A program made the position numbers and the translations under genes. A stretch of DNA of 8,947 bases. Origin: Bacteroidota bacterium. GTDB taxonomy: Bacteria > Bacteroidota > Rhodothermia > Rhodothermales > Bin80. The DNA is taken from the NCBI GenBank assembly GCA_026702635.1, contig JAPPBZ010000340.1, forward strand, positions 1 through 8,947, given 5' to 3'. Shown piece by piece: positions 6,584 through 8,947 of the stretch. The notes below the pieces were generated by a model that was not told the DNA's origin, did no database searches, and saw only the letters and a list, made by a program, of their open reading frames with translations. Numbering within the stretch: the first letter of the stretch is position 1; the number at the start of each line of letters is the position of its first letter.

Positions 6584-7743
6584 CTTTTCTTTATTTGCTG
6601 ATGCAATTTGTCTTTAATATTCTGGTCGACATTTTTCGAGGCATCAATAGCGCTGTGGGCCCTGTCAAGACGACTAGCGAAGTCAGAAACCGCCAACATA
6701 ACTGCCCTGTCGGGTAGTCCGAACAGATTGCCCAGTCGGACTATGTTTTTCGGGCCGATGCTGCCGATTCTCATGTTCTCCGTCCCTGCAATTCCCAGCG
6801 CCAGCGTCTGGTATTGAGGGTAACAGGCGGTAGCGACAAGATCATAGCAAGGAGCGAGGCGCAATCCACTTTCTGTATACTCCATAGCGAAATTTTTAAG
6901 GTGCGCATCTGTATTTCCCGTGAGAATACAGGCTATTACCCGGCGAAACAGGGTATCGCACTCTGCCCGCAAGCATATGTCTCTGTTTTGGATGATAAAA
7001 TCAGCCATGTGCTCGTAGCAGGCCTCGTATTTGTCCTCCGAGCGGTTACTGAACAACTGGTTGAATTCCTCAAAGTGAATTTGCTTGCCGTCTTCAGTCC
7101 TGTCGAATCGTTTAATGAGTAGAGCTCCTTCCGAAACGCCCTGAAGCGGTCTCAGAGTCATCTCTGCAATGATGTCTTTCTTGAGAAGGGCCGCGCACGC
7201 CTGCGTAGTAATGTACTCAAGTTCCAGAATATCGGGCAGCGTGGGGGACGGGAGCTTGGCTATATAGGTTGCCCGCTCACCGCGCCCTACGGGACGGAAC
7301 ACACGGCCTTCTTTTATTGCTCCCAGTTTTGGCTGAACCCCGGAAAGAGACGCCCTTGCTGAAAGCGCTGCAATGTTTTCCGGGTCGTTGTGATTGATTT
7401 TAATGTCCCCGGCAGGATCTGGATCAATGATGTTGACGGCGCCGGCAAGGTCTGTGCCGAAGGCAAGGAGCAGCGGGAAACGGTCGTCCCTTCGCAGGCC
7501 GAGTGCACGTGCCTGCGCGTTCTTAAGCCAGCCCTCAGCACATAGATTGTCAAAAAAGGGGTGCAATCCGTATTCACTTAAATGAGGCTCGGCCCGAAGT
7601 GGCAACGTGTAAGAAATAGCCGGCAAAGAGCTTTGTAGATAGCTCTCGTCGTAGGTGAACACGCATCGGCCTCCGGCCTCCTGTGACAGAATGCCGGCGA
7701 AAATGTCCCTGTAATATACCTTACCCCAGAGATTAGTTGCCAT
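6532..7743 (-). CDS. hipA: HipA-family serine/threonine kinase toxin
   Basis: HipA kinases phosphorylate cytoplasmic targets (glutamyl-tRNA synthetase in E. coli) and stop growth until the antitoxin binds. This 403-residue protein has the N-terminal HipA subdomain (1-110, with LPLRAEP and HPFFDNLCAEGW) and the kinase domain. The kinase residues all look intact: glycine-rich loop SLSGVQPKL (132-140), ATP-lysine in YIAKLP (Lys163), catalytic GNTDAHLKNF (Asp279, Asn284) and metal-binding CYDLVA (Asp301). Ser132 aligns with the autophosphorylated Ser150 of E. coli HipA; a second serine, Ser134, gives an S-x-S motif as in HipT kinases. AGGCGG (7753-7758) lies 9 nt before the ATG as a plausible ribosome site. 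The gene is first in a two-gene unit, the antitoxin gene overlapping its 3' end by 52 nt, with an AT-rich promoter region upstream. No frameshift or stop is seen, so the toxin looks active. Its target is unknown. Confidence 0.95.
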   Translation of the reverse strand: MATNLWGKVYYRDIFAGILSQEAGGRCVFTYDESYLQSSLPAISYTLPLRAEPHLSEYGLHPFFDNLCAEGWLKNAQARALGLRRDDRFPLLLAFGTDLAGAVNIIDPDPAGDIKINHNDPENIAALSARASLSGVQPKLGAIKEGRVFRPVGRGERATYIAKLPSPTLPDILELEYITTQACAALLKKDIIAEMTLRPLQGVSEGALLIKRFDRTEDGKQIHFEEFNQLFSNRSEDKYEACYEHMADFIIQNRDICLRAECDTLFRRVIACILTGNTDAHLKNFAMEYTESGLRLAPCYDLVATACYPQYQTLALGIAGTENMRIGSIGPKNIVRLGNLFGLPDRAVMLAVSDFASRLDRAHSAIDASKNVDQNIKDKLHQQIKKRWNGTFDSIGTYLSKKR

Positions 7744-7752
7744 TGATTCAAT
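7742..7752. repeat. Palindrome overlapping the hipA start codon
   Basis: ATTGA-T-TCAAT is a perfect 5-bp inverted repeat with one central base, and its left end lies in the hipA start codon. It could be an operator half-site pair or chance; it is short. Confidence 0.2.
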
Positions 7753-7812
7753 CCGCCTGGTTGTTTTGCTGATAGGATTAAATATTATAAAACATGTCTT
7801 GCCGAATATAGG

Positions 7813-7840
7813 AATTATTACAATAAGATAAAATATAATT
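7813..7840. repeat. Inverted repeat across the hip promoter, candidate operator
   Basis: AATTAT (7813-7818) and ATAATT (7835-7840) are exact inverse copies, 16 bp apart, covering the -10 and spacer of the predicted hip promoter. HipB-type antitoxins bind spaced inverted repeats over their own promoter, so the position fits. The arms are short and the region is AT-rich, so chance is a real alternative. Confidence 0.22.
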
Positions 7841-7846
7841 AGTCAA
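7817..7846 (-). promoter_or_regulatory. Sigma70-like promoter for the hipA-hipB operon
   Basis: Read on the minus strand, TTGACT (7841-7846) and TGTAAT (7817-7822) are separated by 18 bp, each one mismatch from consensus. Transcription would begin near 7810, leaving a leader of about 67 nt before the hipA ATG. A perfect TATAAT on the same strand (7784-7789) is closer to the gene but lacks a recognisable -35. If the host uses Bacteroidota-type promoters, the sigma70 match is weaker evidence. Confidence 0.42.
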
Positions 7847-7883
7847 ATATTTTCTTGAATGTTCGAAAATAAAAAATATTTAA

Positions 7884-7897
7884 TCATTTCCAAATGA
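7884..7897. repeat. 6-bp inverted repeat upstream of the hip promoter
   Basis: TCATTT-CC-AAATGA is a perfect inverted repeat, 38 bp upstream of the -35 of the hip promoter. It is a candidate second operator or activator site; only the symmetry supports it. Confidence 0.22.
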
Positions 7898-8085
7898 GAA
7901 CTTGCCAGTGGTTTTCGTTGCTATTTCCCAAGTTTAGTTCTGAAGTCAAAAGCAGTAACTATCTTTCTAGGGCAAAGGGATTTACCCGGAGATATTGCTG
8001 AAGAGGTGTGCGCGCAAGGCAACGGAAGCGATGTAGCCTTGTGGTTTGAGTGCCGCATTGATTAGTTAGAAAATAGACTAAAATC

Positions 8086-8442
8086 ATGCTTGAGGACAAA
8101 AGGATTAATTACATCGAATTGCCTGCAAATGATTTTTCGAGTACGAAGGCGTTTTATGGGAAGGTGTTCGGTTGGACATTTCAAGACTATGGTGATAACT
8201 ACATCGCCTTCAACGATGGCCGACTTGATGGCGGTTTCTATCGTTCCCCATTGAAGTCTGACAGCACCAAAGAAGGTGCAGCATTGGTTGTCCTTTATGC
8301 GGATAACCTGGAAGCCACATTGAAGCGAATTACCGATGCCGGTGCCGAAATCTGCATGGAAATTTTCTCTTTTCCCGGTGGTCGGAGATTCCATTTTCTT
8401 GATCCCAGCGGCAACGAACTTGCAGTCTGGAGTGATAAGTAG
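8086..8442 (+). CDS. VOC-family (glyoxalase/bleomycin-resistance fold) protein
   Basis: The 118-residue protein is one vicinal-oxygen-chelate domain made of two beta-alpha-beta-beta-beta units. Unit one starts with INYIELPANDFSSTKAFY and has the FYGKVFGWTF motif (23-32) followed by YIAFNDG and the glycine turn DGGFYR. Unit two starts VVLYADNLEATLKRITDAGAE and ends RRFHFLDPSGNELAVW (101-115). The pattern matches the group often annotated as lactoylglutathione-lyase-related small proteins, usually of unknown substrate. Glu11 and Glu111 occupy first- and last-strand positions used for metal in active VOC enzymes, but the full set of ligands is not evident, so it should not be called a glyoxalase. 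The ATG at 8086 directly precedes the first conserved strand; no ribosome site is seen. It is the only gene on this strand nearby and converges on the HAD gene, 48 nt apart. Confidence 0.93.
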   Translation: MLEDKRINYIELPANDFSSTKAFYGKVFGWTFQDYGDNYIAFNDGRLDGGFYRSPLKSDSTKEGAALVVLYADNLEATLKRITDAGAEICMEIFSFPGGRRFHFLDPSGNELAVWSDK

Positions 8443-8490
8443 ATTGTCCGAAATCCAAGACAGCGCGTAACCGAGTTGCTACCGAAAGAT

Positions 8491-8947
8491 CTACATTCCA
8501 CGGGGGCGGCAGGAAATTTTCAAGTGGGAATCCACATGCTGAATCTGCAGATCGGCAATTGTGTTGACGATCAGGTCGGCCTCTTTTAGAGAATCAGACG
8601 GATTGGTCGTTTGGACGGCAATCACTTGTGCTCCGGCAGATAGGCCAGATTGAATGCCTGCAGGCGCATCCTCAATGACAACGCAGTGCTCAATCTGGTG
8701 GTTTAGCCCCCGGGCAGCCCGCAAGTAGGGATCAGGGGCCGGTTTCCCCTGACTAATGTCATCCCCGCTGATGAACACCTTTGGAGTTGGCAATGCTACA
8801 TGACGAAGCATTTGAAGGGCGGAGGTGCGCGGCGCACTCGTTACAATCGCCCAGCGGTCCAGAGGGAGATATTCAAGCAGCGAAGCAACCCCTGGAAATA
8901 AGCGCACACGCTCCAGATGATTACTGGCAGCCAGCCCATCTCTGTAG
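8491..8947 (-). CDS. HAD-superfamily (subfamily IA) phosphatase, sugar-phosphatase-like (5'-truncated by window edge)
   Basis: The frame is open to the right edge of the window; 151 residues are visible, and the GTG at 8905-8907 is an internal valine codon, not the start, because family-like sequence continues upstream of it. The visible part begins with the end of the cap (LERVRLFPGVASLLEYLP). It then shows HAD motif II in WAIVTSAP (Thr36 or Ser37 of the visible part), motif III Lys in GKPAPDPYL (Lys68), and motif IV in VVIEDAPAGIQSG (Asp93), which binds Mg2+. Motif I with the nucleophilic aspartate lies outside. The pattern GDDISQGKPAPDPYLRAA plus IEDAPAGI is typical of small sugar-phosphate or glycerol-phosphate phosphatases (YfbT/GPP-like); the exact substrate cannot be assigned. 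The C-terminal ~15 residues (DSHLKISCRPRGM) look unconserved. Confidence 0.9.
   Translation of the reverse strand, partial: YRDGLAASNHLERVRLFPGVASLLEYLPLDRWAIVTSAPRTSALQMLRHVALPTPKVFISGDDISQGKPAPDPYLRAARGLNHQIEHCVVIEDAPAGIQSGLSAGAQVIAVQTTNPSDSLKEADLIVNTIADLQIQHVDSHLKISCRPRGM

Larger units (their letters stand above)
7744..8085. other. 342-nt gap: AT-rich hip control region plus a coding-like remnant
   Basis: The left half is very AT-rich: 23 G/C in the 120 bases of 7771-7890. It holds a promoter for the hip genes, several inverted repeats and two copies of the self-palindromic octamer AAATATTT (7845-7852 and 7874-7881, 29 bp apart). From about 7900 the composition returns to normal. The plus-strand frame ending at the TAG of 8063-8065 then reads like protein for about 30 codons (GDIAEEV..., DVALWFECRID), weakly recalling the VALWFQDEARIG stretch of IS630-type transposases. 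No complete gene was found. Confidence 0.6.

Noticed and set aside
8058..8084. Promoter TTGATT / TAAAAT directly upstream of the VOC gene.
   Set aside because: The spacer is only 15 bp and transcription would begin inside the coding sequence.
8443..8490. Terminator between the converging VOC and HAD genes.
   Set aside because: No stem of useful length and no T-run was found in the 48 bases.

Overview
The window is ordinary bacterial chromosome of about 50% GC by eye, with coding on both strands and short gaps. A GWxTD-domain protein, tandem CRTAC1-type FG-GAP/ASPIC-UnbV proteins and a one-domain MGMT protein with a PCHRVVNRNG active site together suggest the Bacteroidota/Rhodothermota/Balneolota neighbourhood. 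Shine-Dalgarno sites are weak before most starts, which fits. This taxonomic guess is inference; no marker gene is present.

Left part (1-4755, plus strand): a tightly packed probable operon of four genes. They are the C-terminal end of a secreted CRTAC1/ASPIC-UnbV protein; a complete lipoprotein joining a helical (TPR-like) N-terminus to a seven-repeat calcium-binding beta-propeller and an ASPIC/UnbV tail; a secreted GWxTD-domain protein; and a small MGMT/alkyltransferase-like DNA repair protein. Gaps are 4 and 9 nt, and the last two genes overlap by 14 nt. The first three act outside the cytoplasm and the fourth on DNA, so co-transcription does not prove a shared job.

Middle (4792-6072, minus strand): a complete aroA (EPSP synthase, shikimate pathway) converges on the operon. 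Upstream of it lies a 304-nt gap (6073-6376) with an imperfect palindrome near the aroA start, two hairpins and an 11-bp-phased direct repeat.

Right-middle (6377-7743, minus strand): a HipA-family kinase toxin gene is followed by its HTH antitoxin gene. This is the reverse of the classical hipBA order, and the genes overlap by 52 nt. Upstream is a strikingly AT-rich stretch (about 19% GC over 7771-7890) with a good sigma70-like promoter and several palindromes, which looks like the autoregulated hip control region. The rest of this 342-nt gap holds a short coding-like remnant that may come from an IS630-type transposase.

Right end: a small VOC-family protein (plus strand) converges on an HAD-superfamily sugar-phosphatase-like gene (minus strand) cut by the window edge. 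No rRNA, tRNA, CRISPR array or intact mobile element was found. The most interesting items are the reversed and overlapping hipA-hipB module with its dual-serine loop, the CRTAC1-GWxTD operon, and the structured gap upstream of aroA.
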